Shown here one piece after another: positions 51,101 to 59,741 of a stretch of 64,000 nt of DNA. The stretch is taken from contig NZ_JACSGT010000003.1 of assembly GCF_021504595.1 (NCBI RefSeq), positions 186,001 to 250,000 of the forward strand, written 5' to 3'. Numbering within the stretch: position 1 is the stretch's first letter; the number at the start of each line of letters is the position of its first letter. This DNA is from Chryseobacterium indicum. Its GTDB lineage: Bacteria > Bacteroidota > Bacteroidia > Flavobacteriales > Weeksellaceae. The position numbers and the translations under genes are program-made. The notes beneath the pieces are model-generated. The model had not been told where the DNA came from. It saw nothing but the letters and a program-made list of their open reading frames with translations, and searched no databases.

Positions 51101-52743
51101 TGTGTCTGAGACTGATTGGGATTAATGATTTTCGATTCTACTACTTTAAGACCTTCCTGTACGATAACTTCCACCGAAGGATTGGTTACTTCCCCGCCTG
51201 TTTTAACCTGAGAAACTACGGTTGCCTGTTCGGTCGGGATAAGTGCATCATCACTTACATTGCTTGTCTGGGTAAAAGAATGTTCCAGCGAGCTTCCGGT
51301 ATAACACATCCAGTTATCGTTGAAATTACTGTTCATCACTGCAATGTCATTATTACTTTCCACGATCAGATAAGGTCTTTCCGGTCCTGACGCTGTACCT
51401 GTTCCGTTATAAAATGCCTTCCATTCATTTAGACTTATGGAGCAGTCTGCGTATTTCTCGGGGGTTATGGTAAATGTTTTACTAAACTTTGTTCCGTTGG
51501 TTAAAGCATCTTTTACAGTAACGGTAGCTCCTGTTTTTGAAAATAAATACAGATGAGAAAAAGAACCGTTATACTTAGATCCTGTTAAAGGATTGGTTAC
51601 ATTGGTTTCATTTCCGGGAGGAGCAATATATGTAAGGAATTTCTTTCCTGCTGTGGTTCCGCTTTCGGAAGAAACCATTGTCGCCATGTCGGAGGTTCCC
51701 GGAGAGCCGGTTTCAAACCAGTTTCCTTCAAAAACAGAAACTTTTTTTCCTGCGGTGCAGGTAACTCTGAACACGGTAGGATAAGAAACATTTCCACTGG
51801 TTTTTCCTACCCAGTCTCCCGCCGCTAAGCGATTTAGAGAGAAGGTTTGTACAGGAACCCAGTTTCCGTTTACAAAACGATCCAGTTTCACGGTATTGGT
51901 ATTGTCCCAGCTTACGATCCTGATCTCCTGTTCGCCTCCCGACTGATAAGGAACAGCGAAATACATCAGTTCTCCGGAAGAACTTCCATTGGATGTGGGA
52001 ACATATCCTCCTCCATCCCGCTCATTCCCGAATAATGCGCCGTACTGCATCGTTACGGGCTTATTGGCGACAAGCATATAGGTTTCACCCGAAATCATCG
52101 CATCCCTTCCTTCCGGAAAGCTGTAAATTAAATCCTGACCGACGTTCAGTGTTTTGGAAAAAACTTTAACGGGATTTTCAGCATCAACATCGGTAAAGCC
52201 TGTATTTGTTTTTGCCTGAGTAGAGATTTTGTAAAAGTCTACTACCGTATTGTTCTGGTAAGCAAATACATTAATATCTCTGTTAGAAGAGGTAATCATG
52301 GGAGCATAAACAATAAATTTTTGTCCGATAGAACTTTTATCCACACTCGGAACCCAGTCATGCTGCCAGTCGCTGTTTGTACTTTGGGAGGCATATACCA
52401 GTTTATTGGATTTTACAATAAAATAGTCTCCGTCCCATTTTAAAACGCCGCCGGAGGCGTATCGGGCATCATCATTAATCCCATTGTCTTTAATATAGAG
52501 GACGTAACTCTGTCCGGCTTTCAGTACTCCGGTTTTAGAATCGTCCGTGTCTCCGTCTGCGCCATCATCAATAATATTAAATTCTGTATCATCGTATATG
52601 GCAGTTACGACCAGACAGACATTTCTTTGTACAGCATCATTATTCGGAGGAACGTAAATTTGAAAGTAAGTTGAGGGCTCCCCTGTTGCATAGAGATTAT
52701 TTACCCCTAAAAAAAGAATAAATAAAAAGAATAAATTTTTCAT
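48121..52743 (-). CDS. Giant T9SS surface protein: IgGFc-binding-like, FG-GAP/VCBS repeats, UnbV-like, sorting domain
   Basis: A 1540-residue secreted protein (signal peptide to about residue 19). The N-terminal 480 residues resemble the IgGFc-binding N-terminal region (KFIVYAPMITSS, NVFAYQNNTVVDF). A stretch of FG-GAP/VCBS repeats follows (about 645-985), with calcium-loop motifs such as DINNDGYDDIYI, DIDNDGDLDLFVTN (three times or more) and DYDHDGDLDLAV. Then come an ASPIC/UnbV domain (about 1010-1085), an SdrD-B-like segment (DSNNDGVKQ), a DUF11/DUF7619-type domain (AIDPNDILVYPKGYG) and a T9SS type A sorting domain (about 1460-1540). It is probably an adhesin or matrix protein; the ligand is unknown. 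It is in its own transcription unit. Confidence 0.85.
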   Translation of the reverse strand: MKNLFFLFILFLGVNNLYATGEPSTYFQIYVPPNNDAVQRNVCLVVTAIYDDTEFNIIDDGADGDTDDSKTGVLKAGQSYVLYIKDNGINDDARYASGGVLKWDGDYFIVKSNKLVYASQSTNSDWQHDWVPSVDKSSIGQKFIVYAPMITSSNRDINVFAYQNNTVVDFYKISTQAKTNTGFTDVDAENPVKVFSKTLNVGQDLIYSFPEGRDAMISGETYMLVANKPVTMQYGALFGNERDGGGYVPTSNGSSSGELMYFAVPYQSGGEQEIRIVSWDNTNTVKLDRFVNGNWVPVQTFSLNRLAAGDWVGKTSGNVSYPTVFRVTCTAGKKVSVFEGNWFETGSPGTSDMATMVSSESGTTAGKKFLTYIAPPGNETNVTNPLTGSKYNGSFSHLYLFSKTGATVTVKDALTNGTKFSKTFTITPEKYADCSISLNEWKAFYNGTGTASGPERPYLIVESNNDIAVMNSNFNDNWMCYTGSSLEHSFTQTSNVSDDALIPTEQATVVSQVKTGGEVTNPSVEVIVQEGLKVVESKIINPNQSQTQGVITELNDKTKVEYNNLPTLQPNSTYQIETKVVATVGANNGELVGTTLNSTVETVVTGKVNGETQQSTIANSVSVQTTNTSKLIFSRLEDPVFDSYTSNSWTISWVDINNDGYDDIYITDMGLTAPNRIFMNNKTGGFTAGQVLPEDGVSMSNTWADVDNDGDEDLLVLNNTRNPNRFYRNDNGTLVADNTKSFTQDVSYYHGGAFADYDNDNKVDVFMCNYFPTKYNELHRNTGSGGFVKEQADAIPLEANSSLGPTWADYDQDGLMDLFVPNGSGNKNSLFHNDGNGTFSKKNNIINQEGGKSVGSCWGDIDNDGDLDLFVTNSNTTTNFLYKNLGNGNFQKITNSIVNQGGSSHGCSFADIDNDGDLDLFVTNDRIRKFLYFNDGNGNFTENRDEAITYNFGLSFGHAWSDYDHDGDLDLAVATHSNQKNHIFVNNGNTNKWLEINLKATESNGSAIGTKIFVETGSKTQMREVNSQSGFGGQSSYTQHFGLGNAATINTITVKWASGIIQKLTNVSANQILEIVEPQQTKVSGIVYFDSNNDGVKQDSEPTVSRAAIKVVPTNAKVYSSDNGTFSFYTTQNDVELKILEENGLSAGSKVFDLTNYQPSQKIFIAATSTCNDTDLKINMGGTAIRKGYTNNQFKIVVSNQSRNTSNSSVINFTIPSSVNIISPSSPIAQQESFVANSKNYTRYSWSVGSLNPFGNKIISFMTGTDASVLVGDELDFKGEIVNPSADCNLDDNLLMQNYNVYGAIDPNDILVYPKGYGEEGYILPDQMLTYTIRFENVGNFATQNVSIIDAIPQELDINTFKLVSASHDNVSTEIIDNKITFKLENIFLPSTSVDSDRSQGYVTFSILPKKGLKEDTKIKNSASIAFDDENLLKTNTVTNTIQSKAQEQEMTVVHLYPNPVNDVAFIRLEHRKGAEYTRKKIIRAEVIDINGVLILEKNFSPSEEVRIDLPLQIKGYYLLKVTDSENKSYTKKMVVKYRE

Positions 52744-53276
52744 ACTTGCTGTTATTTTAGGTTAACATACCATAATCAACAAATATGCTTTTTCTTAAAA
52801 CTAACTGATTTTCAATAATTTAAATCTCATGCCAAATAAAAAAAATTCCAAAATAAAGAATTTGTTTCATTTTTTGGAATTTTAAACACCCTATTGCAGG
52901 AACAGAACTTTTTACTGTGATAAGAGTCAGAAAATCAGGATAAGGAATTAAAATATTGTTCGATTAAAATCTTAGCATAATCAGAACTTTTTGTGTAAAA
53001 GTTCTTTATTAACACCTCATCCTGGATTAGCAGTTTATATTAAATGAAACGAAAGTCAGAGAAAATACAGGTTAAATTCCCTTATTAACATTTCAAAATC
53101 AAGCACTTAAACATATATCCATTTCCAAATAATGGAAACATGAATTGAGAAGGTCTTTAGAAACAGATTTGCTTCAATCTACAATTTAGACACGCTCTAA
53201 AAATAAAATCCTGCGTATTCCAAAAAGAATATTTTTATTTAAAAAAGTTTAAACAAACTCAATATGTAAACAGGCT
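52744..53276. other. Gap upstream of the giant surface-protein gene
   Basis: A 533-bp gap with no credible gene. It holds a terminator-like AT-rich hairpin (52839-52884). Near 53190-53280 two short similar segments on the minus strand, TTTAGAGCCTGTTT and TTTAGAGCGTGTCT, could be remnants of mobile-element ends, but no transposase or paired ends are present. Confidence 0.5.
52839..52884 (-). terminator. AT-rich hairpin with T run, candidate terminator of the FIST-kinase operon
   Basis: AAAATTCCAAAA (52843-52854) and TTTTGGAATTTT (52873-52884) are exact inverses, with a T-rich run following on the minus strand. It lies about 390 bp after the kinase stop codon, so a closer terminator may exist. 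Confidence 0.45.
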
Positions 53277-56200
53277 CTAAAGTTCTTTCTCCTTAAGCAA
53301 ACGTATAGCCGAAGTTAATATGTCTTCTATGTAACAGAACATTTCATAAAGTTCCTGATGGTCTATTGATATATCTTTCGATTTTGCTTCGAGTGTTTTC
53401 ACATGTTCTGTGATGGAGATTATTCCTATCTGTTCTATGCTCGGTTTTATTTTATGAGTCAGTCTGGAGATCTCCGCGTAGTTCTTTTCCACAAAAGAGG
53501 TGTGGATTTGCGGAAGCACATTTTCAATCTGGCTGATGAAGATGGTAATCATTTTTTTTACAAAACTCTCATCTCCTCTGCTTAACAATCTTAAATTCTG
53601 CAGATTATAAATTCCGGCTTCTTCATTTGTATCTTGCTGTTCTGTTTTTCCTTTTATGTAATGATATATGGTTTCCAGCAGTTCATTTTCAGAATAAGGT
53701 TTGGTAATGTAACTGTCCATTCCCGCCTTTCTGCACTTTTCTACTTCTGTTTTAAATGCATTGGCTGTCAATGCAATAATTGGGGTAGAAACATGGTATT
53801 GCTTTCTCAGAATTTTCGTAGTTTCTATTCCGTCCAATTCCGGCATCTGTATATCCATGAGAATGATATCAAAGCTTTTCTCTTTTAATATTTCTAATGC
53901 TCTGGCTCCGTTTTCCGCTTCGGTAACGATACATTTAAAGTTTTGAAGGGTGTTCTGTGCAACCAGTCTGTTTAGCTCACTGTCTTCCACCAGAAGAACC
54001 TGAGTTCCTTCCACGGAGATCTCCTGACTGAAGTCTGACAGGTTTTCTAATTTTTCCGGTATTCCTTTAGGAAGAACCAGTGTAACATCTATTTTTGTTC
54101 CTTTCTCTTTTTCGCTTTCTATCGTAATGTTTCCCTGCATCAGCTTTACCAGCTCTTTGGTGATCGCCATGCCTAAACCGGTTCCGCCTACTTTTCTGGC
54201 AATGGATGCATCTTCCTGATAGAATTTTTTAAAGATCTTTTCGATGAATTCTTTGCTCATTCCTATTCCGGAATCCACAACACTTATTTTTATCTTCTGC
54301 TTATCCGGATCATCCTCCAAAAATGTGCATTCTACCCTGATCTCTCCTTTGTTGGTAAATTTCAGAGAATTACCGATGAGGTTGTATAGTATTTGTTCGA
54401 TCTTCGAAGCATCCCCCCTGAAAACGGGAGCAATATCTTTAGGAAAAACAGAGATTAATTTTATATTTTTCTGCACCGCTTTCGGCTGAAGAATATTCAC
54501 TACGTTGTTCACTGTCTGCTGTAAAGAGAAGTCTTTAATATCGAGAGACATTTCGCCGGCTTCTATTTTAGAAATATCCAAAATATTATTAATGATGGAA
54601 AGCAGATGCTGAGATGCACTGTTGCTGTTGTCTACAAACTGCTTTTGTCCGGAGGTAAGATCCTGTTTTGCCAATTCCCTTAAAAATCCGATAATTGCGT
54701 TAAGCGGTGTTCTTATTTCGTGGCTCATGTTTGCCAGAAATGCTTCTTTAGCTTTGGAAGCTTCCTGCGCATTTTCTTTTTCTTTCTTCAGCGCTTCTTC
54801 CATGTGTTTTTGGTCGGTTATATCCAGATGGATTCCTACAGATCCGATAAGATTTCCCTTATCGTCATAATTGGGAGCTGCACTTATTGCCCACCATCTC
54901 AGCTCACCGCGTTTGTTTTTCACAGGAACCTGATAAACGCTGGAAAGTCCCTTTTTTCTGAGTGAAACATGATGCTCCACCAAAGGAATGCTGTTTTCTT
55001 TGTATAAAAACAATTTTGAAGGTTCTTTGCCAATAAGCTCATCAATTTCATAGCTGGAAACATCACAAAAACTTTGGTTGGCATACTGTATTACTTCGTT
55101 GTTATCCACTTCCAGAAGTCCCAGATTCATGTTGGCAATAATATTGCGGTATTTTTGCTCCTGAACTTTTAAATTTTCTTCGGCTCTTTTTCTTTTTGAG
55201 ATATCCTGAATAAAAGAACAGAAAAACTTTTTTCCATCCTGTTCTATGGGAATTATAGAAATTTCTATGGGAAATTCTTCTCCTGATTTTCTTATTGCAG
55301 AAAGTTCCAGCTGTTCATTAAGAACCGGGCCGTATCCTGTCTCCATATAATTTTTCATTCCTTCTTCATGGGCTTTTTTATGGATTTCAGGGATAATGGT
55401 TTCTGCCAGAGTCTTCCCGGTAATCTCCTCAGCCTTCCATCCGAAAATCTGTTCGGCTCTCTTATTCCAGAAGGTTATTTTCCCTTCAGAATCTGCATTG
55501 ATAATGGCATTGATGGCGGAATTCATAATCAGCCTGTTTCTTTCTTCACTCTGTCTCAGGAGCTCTTTAGCCAAAACACTTTCCGTAATGTCATTATATT
55601 TCCAGAGATGTCCCCTGTATTTGCCGTTGATATAAATCGGAATGTAGTCTCTTTCCAGAAATCTTCCTGCTTTGGTTTCTAAAAGCTCATCCGTAACAAT
55701 TTTTCTCTCCTCCAGAATTTCATTGATTCTTTCGGGAAATCTTTCCTCATTTGCAAAAAGATGTTTGGAATCTTCCGCAGAATTACTGCAGTCGATTCCC
55801 TGCATGGTTTCAGGCGAAAGAGGGATACTGAACATGTCGCAGAACAAGCTGTTGGTAAAAAGAATTCTCCTGTTTTCATCTTCCACCAGAATTCCGTACT
55901 GCAGGTTGGCGAGTAATGTTTTAAGCAGTTCGAGCGTTCTGTTAAGTTTACTTTCCATAAAGAATCTTACCCGGATATTTGCCAGAATCTGTGCAAACAG
56001 TTTCAGCAGATCATTTTCCTCGTTCCCGAAATTACGGTATTGATGTACTGCATCAAATCCTACAAATCCTTCACACTTCCCGTCGATCATCAAAGGAATG
56101 GCGAGAACACTTTTTACATTGTTTAAGAGCAGAAGATCTCTTAAATCTTTATCCGGAAAGTCATCTGCATTATTAATGGTAATAGATTTTCCCTGTTTAT

Positions 56201-56822
56201 GGAGTTCCACAAATTTTTCGAAAGGCTCCAGAGGAAAGTCCTGATAAAAACTGATATTGGAAAATATTCCTTCTGAGCAGTACTCATACAAATTGGAGCA
56301 GGTATTTTCCTGAAAGTCATATTTAAAAACATAAATTCTGTCTGCTTTTACAAACTTGGCGATGGCTTCAAGAGAACTGTTAATGTTATCATTAATCTCC
56401 TCTACAGGAATATTAATAAATTCTGAAGAAATATTCATTAAAAGCTGCTGAAACTCCAGTTGTCTGCTGAGCTGGTCTTCCACAGACTTTCTTTTCCTGA
56501 TCTGCTCGGAAAGATATTCTGAAAGCTCTCCAAAATCTTCAGACTGACGGATTTCCATATTCTCATCAAGCATTTTCAGTGACTGGTAGAGCTTACTGAT
56601 AGAATCCTGCTTCAGAATATACTCTTTGTTAAGATCCTGATATACTTCCTGATATTCTTCTTCGCTTTTAGAGAAAGCATGGTTCATAAGTTCTTTATCT
56701 CTCTCGTAAGATGCATAAGATTCATTAATAGCAGATAAAAAATTACTGAATTCCGAATCTGAGTGAAAACTTTCCGGAAGATACTTTTTAATCTGTTTTT
56801 CCAGTAACTTATGATATTTCAT
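53277..56822 (-). CDS. Soluble hybrid sensor histidine kinase: coiled coil, GAF, PAS, kinase, receiver, HPt
   Basis: A 1181-residue protein with no signal peptide or membrane segment. Layout: N-terminal helices and coiled coil (about 1-125), a GAF domain (about 130-290), a chain of three PAS domains (about 300-670; FPIEISIIPIEQDGK, GELRWWAISAAPNYD), HisKA with His701 in MSHEIRTPLN, HATPase (EQILYNLIGNSLKFT, DSGIGM, GTGLGMAI), a receiver with Asp990 in ILMDIQMPELDG, and an HPt domain with His1123 in RLTHKIKPS. It carries a full internal phosphorelay and no DNA-binding output, so a separate regulator must receive the signal. Its start is 5 bp after the FIST gene, implying a shared stimulus. Confidence 0.92.
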   Translation of the reverse strand: MKYHKLLEKQIKKYLPESFHSDSEFSNFLSAINESYASYERDKELMNHAFSKSEEEYQEVYQDLNKEYILKQDSISKLYQSLKMLDENMEIRQSEDFGELSEYLSEQIRKRKSVEDQLSRQLEFQQLLMNISSEFINIPVEEINDNINSSLEAIAKFVKADRIYVFKYDFQENTCSNLYEYCSEGIFSNISFYQDFPLEPFEKFVELHKQGKSITINNADDFPDKDLRDLLLLNNVKSVLAIPLMIDGKCEGFVGFDAVHQYRNFGNEENDLLKLFAQILANIRVRFFMESKLNRTLELLKTLLANLQYGILVEDENRRILFTNSLFCDMFSIPLSPETMQGIDCSNSAEDSKHLFANEERFPERINEILEERKIVTDELLETKAGRFLERDYIPIYINGKYRGHLWKYNDITESVLAKELLRQSEERNRLIMNSAINAIINADSEGKITFWNKRAEQIFGWKAEEITGKTLAETIIPEIHKKAHEEGMKNYMETGYGPVLNEQLELSAIRKSGEEFPIEISIIPIEQDGKKFFCSFIQDISKRKRAEENLKVQEQKYRNIIANMNLGLLEVDNNEVIQYANQSFCDVSSYEIDELIGKEPSKLFLYKENSIPLVEHHVSLRKKGLSSVYQVPVKNKRGELRWWAISAAPNYDDKGNLIGSVGIHLDITDQKHMEEALKKEKENAQEASKAKEAFLANMSHEIRTPLNAIIGFLRELAKQDLTSGQKQFVDNSNSASQHLLSIINNILDISKIEAGEMSLDIKDFSLQQTVNNVVNILQPKAVQKNIKLISVFPKDIAPVFRGDASKIEQILYNLIGNSLKFTNKGEIRVECTFLEDDPDKQKIKISVVDSGIGMSKEFIEKIFKKFYQEDASIARKVGGTGLGMAITKELVKLMQGNITIESEKEKGTKIDVTLVLPKGIPEKLENLSDFSQEISVEGTQVLLVEDSELNRLVAQNTLQNFKCIVTEAENGARALEILKEKSFDIILMDIQMPELDGIETTKILRKQYHVSTPIIALTANAFKTEVEKCRKAGMDSYITKPYSENELLETIYHYIKGKTEQQDTNEEAGIYNLQNLRLLSRGDESFVKKMITIFISQIENVLPQIHTSFVEKNYAEISRLTHKIKPSIEQIGIISITEHVKTLEAKSKDISIDHQELYEMFCYIEDILTSAIRLLKEKEL

Positions 56823-56827
56823 TTTCT

Positions 56828-57970
56828 TTAAAGTATTTCATTAATACCGGTGATGGTGATGGTCTGGTTGTGCAACTCGCAATTTTGGAAAGGCTTCAGA
56901 GGTGAAAACTCTCCGTAAGAATAAAAGCCCATTACGGCGGTTTCGTTTCCCAGTACATCTACAACCGCATCTACTTCTTCTGAAATTCTGTTTCCCAAGA
57001 CCAGCTTTCTTCCCACACAGCTGATAAGGATTGCCAGTTTAGGATTTGCAGAGTGAAAATCCTGGCATTGCTGTGCCGCATCCGTAGCCGCATCTATCAG
57101 TCTGTCGAAATTTGCCTTCATGAATCTTACCTTGCTGCCTTCCGGAATATCTCCTGCAAAAACCATATAATTTTCTCTGTCATTTACAGATAAAATCGTT
57201 CTCACTACGGTTTCTTCATTATCTTTCAGCTTTAGGGAAAGCGGAAAAAGCAGTGCGGAACTCGGGAGTTCTTCAGCATATTTTCCTAAATATTTTTTAT
57301 AAATATCGAGAGCATTTTTACCGTCTATTTCGTAGAGCTTATTTCCGGAAGATTTTGTTACCGTTTTTTCGATGCCGAAAGTTTCCCAGCCGCCAAAAGA
57401 AGCGTGAGAAAGCATAAGAGAACTGCCATAGAAACCAATGGCTGCAATATTATCGGGAGCAGGAACTTTGTTCAGCCCCACAAGAGTTTTTTCAAAACGA
57501 TCGCCATCGCCTGCAAGACCTCCGGAAATTAAAACTTCTTTCCGTTTTTCAGAATTAATTCCTTTTATCAGCTCACTTCCGTTTACGTTGCTGCCGTCCG
57601 ACATAACAAAAACCCATTTCAGGTCTTCCCGATATAAATTTTTCATCAGAGCAACTCCTGCTTCGTGGCTGTCTTTATAATCATTTATACAGATTTCTGT
57701 GGTTTTAATTTCAGAATTATCAAATCTGAGGGCGGTAACGGAGACCGTATCATCGTATACATCTTTACAAAATATTTCTCCTGCTGAAGAGCACAGAGCG
57801 ATTTCAGCATTCGGGAATTTCTGTTGAATACTTTCAAAAACTTCGTTTTCGGACAGGAGCTTTCTTTCACCAAAACCAAGAACCAATTGCACTTCATTAT
57901 AGTCTAACTGTTCATGATTAAGCTCTCTCGTCCATTTTCCTTCTGAGAAAAGTAATTTGGCTACCTTCAT
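56828..57970 (-). CDS. FIST domain sensory protein (FIST_N and FIST_C)
   Basis: A 380-residue cytosolic protein. The N-terminal FIST domain (about 25-215) shows IALCSSAGEIF and ISGGLAGDGDRF; the C-terminal FIST_C (about 215-370) shows LAILISCVGRKLVLGNR, and TAVMGFYSYGEFSP. FIST proteins are proposed sensors of small ligands, perhaps amino acids, and are often encoded beside histidine kinases or methyl-accepting proteins. Here the kinase gene follows by 5 bp. It probably presents a ligand signal to the kinase; direct contact is inference. Confidence 0.9.
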   Translation of the reverse strand: MKVAKLLFSEGKWTRELNHEQLDYNEVQLVLGFGERKLLSENEVFESIQQKFPNAEIALCSSAGEIFCKDVYDDTVSVTALRFDNSEIKTTEICINDYKDSHEAGVALMKNLYREDLKWVFVMSDGSNVNGSELIKGINSEKRKEVLISGGLAGDGDRFEKTLVGLNKVPAPDNIAAIGFYGSSLMLSHASFGGWETFGIEKTVTKSSGNKLYEIDGKNALDIYKKYLGKYAEELPSSALLFPLSLKLKDNEETVVRTILSVNDRENYMVFAGDIPEGSKVRFMKANFDRLIDAATDAAQQCQDFHSANPKLAILISCVGRKLVLGNRISEEVDAVVDVLGNETAVMGFYSYGEFSPLKPFQNCELHNQTITITGINEIL

Positions 57971-58054
57971 TTCTGCTTTTTTTGTCTGGTTTGAAATAAA
58001 CTGTAACAGGAGATCTGCCTGCTGATCTGCTTTTCTAAGAGTACGAAAGAATTC

Positions 58055-58198
58055 TCACATGTCCCGTTTTAATGCCTTTTCTGAAGAAAAAAGATCATCA
58101 GCTCTAAGATAAATATCTTCTGATAAAATGTCGTTTTCTGCTGTTATCAACGTCTTTTTTCCGGCGTTCCCTTGCATTTCTGAAGAGAAAAACTTCAT
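58055..58198 (-). CDS. Possible 47-residue leader ORF of the FIST-kinase operon
   Basis: A short frame from ATG at 58198 to TGA at 58055, starting MKFFSSEMQGNAG and ending ALKRDM; it is acidic, with no signal peptide or transmembrane segment. It lies between a strong promoter match (58284-58313) and the FIST gene, whose start is 84 bp further on. Position in the transcript and balanced composition make it plausible; I recognise no family. It could also be untranslated leader. Confidence 0.35.
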   Translation of the reverse strand: MKFFSSEMQGNAGKKTLITAENDILSEDIYLRADDLFSSEKALKRDM

Positions 58199-58568
58199 AA
58201 TCCTGATTTAGATTCCACGCCTCACTTTAAAATAAAATAATCTGTATACTGAGGATTTCATTGTTCATGATTAGTTTTATATTCAAATATAAAAAATATT
58301 AGGATGCCTTCAATGTTTTTTCTTACAGATTATCAGTACAATGAGAAAATGCAGGTTAGGATATGCCGGAGAAAATGCATGGTTCCGAAGAAAAAGAAGA
58401 TGAGCGCTGCCTGCGAAGATGAAGGCACAATGAACCGTTGAGAAATCCTGAAGACGGCTCAGACAGGAAATTCTGAAAGTAAACTTAATGCAATTACAGA
58501 TACTGCAATGCATTAAGATTTAAAATTATTCTGAAAAAAATGAAGGGTATTTTACATGATCAATTCTG
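58199..58568. other. Promoter region of the FIST-kinase operon
   Basis: A 370-bp gap between the HupE-like gene's 3' end and the small ORF. It contains the promoter at 58284-58313. From 58314 to 58568 I see no gene and no clear terminator for the HupE-like gene. Confidence 0.55.
58284..58313 (-). promoter_or_regulatory. Bacteroidetes-type promoter of the FIST-kinase operon
   Basis: On the minus strand a TTG (58313-58311) is followed after exactly 19 bp by TATATTTG (58291-58284), a full match to the -33/-7 consensus TTG-N19-TAnnTTTG. Transcription would start near 58278, leaving an 80-base leader before the ATG at 58198. Confidence 0.65.
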
Positions 58569-59741
58569 TTATCCCATAACAAAAGGCAGGCTTACAACTC
58601 TTTCATAGATCCAGTAACAAGCCATTACAATCACAAAAACAGAAACTGCCGCTCTGTAAAAATCGATATTCTTAAACCTGTTGGAAACGTAAAGAATAAC
58701 AGGAAAACTTATCAGTACAATCAGGATCTGCACCAGTTCTATTCCTATATTGAAGCCTAAAACACTCCAGATAAACTGACTGATATCCAGATTAAAAAAA
58801 GTAATGGTATTGGCAAAAGCAAGTCCGTGCACAAATCCGAAAAGCAGGGCAATAAGAACTTCTTTCCCGAAAAAGATGGGTTTAGAGATGTTGATTCCGG
58901 ACAGTAAGATGGTCATTGCAATCCCGATCTCTATATAATTCGGGTTGATGTTTATTAAGTGGATGGCTCCCAGAATCAGCATCAGCGAATGCCCTATCGT
59001 AAAAGCGGTTACGATTTTAACCACTCTTTTTACCGCAGATTTTTTATTGTCGAGAAGTTTCCATTTTCTGTCTTCTACAAAAAACGGAGCAACCAGAAGC
59101 AGGGAAATTAAGAAAAGAATATGGTCTTTCCCTTCTAAAATATGCTTAAAACCCATTTCAACCATACTTCTGAACCCTGTAAAAAAGCTTCCTTCCTCTA
59201 ATGAGATATTCAGAGGCTGAATATTCCCGTCCAGATCGCGTGCTGCAACTCCCAGAATTTGATTAGAATTCTGTACTCCTTTTTCCCAGTCGGAAGCCAA
59301 TCCTATAATCGATTTGTGATTATAGATCTGGTGTACAAAGGCATCGTAATGAAGGGTAAAATTACGGGTATCTTCTTTTCTCTGCGGTTTTGCCGTAATC
59401 CTGAAATCTATTTTATCATAAAGCCCTACCACAGAATCCTGCGTTCTGGAGATTTTATAATCAGCAAGTTCTATATTCCATGATCTGTTCTCTGAGGAAA
59501 TTTTAATATGATTTTTAAAATACTCCTGAATCTTTTTTCTCTGATCCGGTGTTATTTTACCGTTATAAACAATTTCAAAATCACGAAGCGGCGCAGTAAT
59601 ATCTATCGCCGCACCGCCCGGATACATATGAAACATGACCTTTGTATCCGGCAGCGGATGCGCCGATGCAAAGACTGAAAAAAGGACAAAGAACAGAAAC
59701 AGTTTCTTCAGTCCTTTATTTTTTGATGAGCTTTTGCCCAT
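58569..59741 (-). CDS. HupE/UreJ-family membrane protein
   Basis: A 390-residue protein if started at the ATG at 59741; a Met five codons upstream (59756) and another at 59792 are alternatives. A signal-like helix (about residues 12-27, FASAHPLP) leads to a soluble extracytoplasmic domain of about 170 residues, then six or seven membrane helices (about 195-385). The HupE/UreJ motif is clear: GFKHILEGKDHILFL and FGFVHGLAFA. Family members are linked to nickel, cobalt or copper handling. Its start overlaps the end of the DUF3500 gene by 26 bp, so translation is coupled. Confidence 0.85.
   Translation of the reverse strand: MGKSSSKNKGLKKLFLFFVLFSVFASAHPLPDTKVMFHMYPGGAAIDITAPLRDFEIVYNGKITPDQRKKIQEYFKNHIKISSENRSWNIELADYKISRTQDSVVGLYDKIDFRITAKPQRKEDTRNFTLHYDAFVHQIYNHKSIIGLASDWEKGVQNSNQILGVAARDLDGNIQPLNISLEEGSFFTGFRSMVEMGFKHILEGKDHILFLISLLLVAPFFVEDRKWKLLDNKKSAVKRVVKIVTAFTIGHSLMLILGAIHLININPNYIEIGIAMTILLSGINISKPIFFGKEVLIALLFGFVHGLAFANTITFFNLDISQFIWSVLGFNIGIELVQILIVLISFPVILYVSNRFKNIDFYRAAVSVFVIVMACYWIYERVVSLPFVMG

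Noticed and set aside
53190..53280. Two similar TTTAGAGC-TGT segments as insertion-sequence ends
   Set aside because: They are direct, not inverted, imperfect and only about 65 bp apart, with no transposase; not enough to call a mobile element.
58310..58513. 67-codon minus-strand frame
   Set aside because: No family features; Cys/Phe/Leu-rich composition unlike neighbouring proteins; no ribosome-binding or promoter support.
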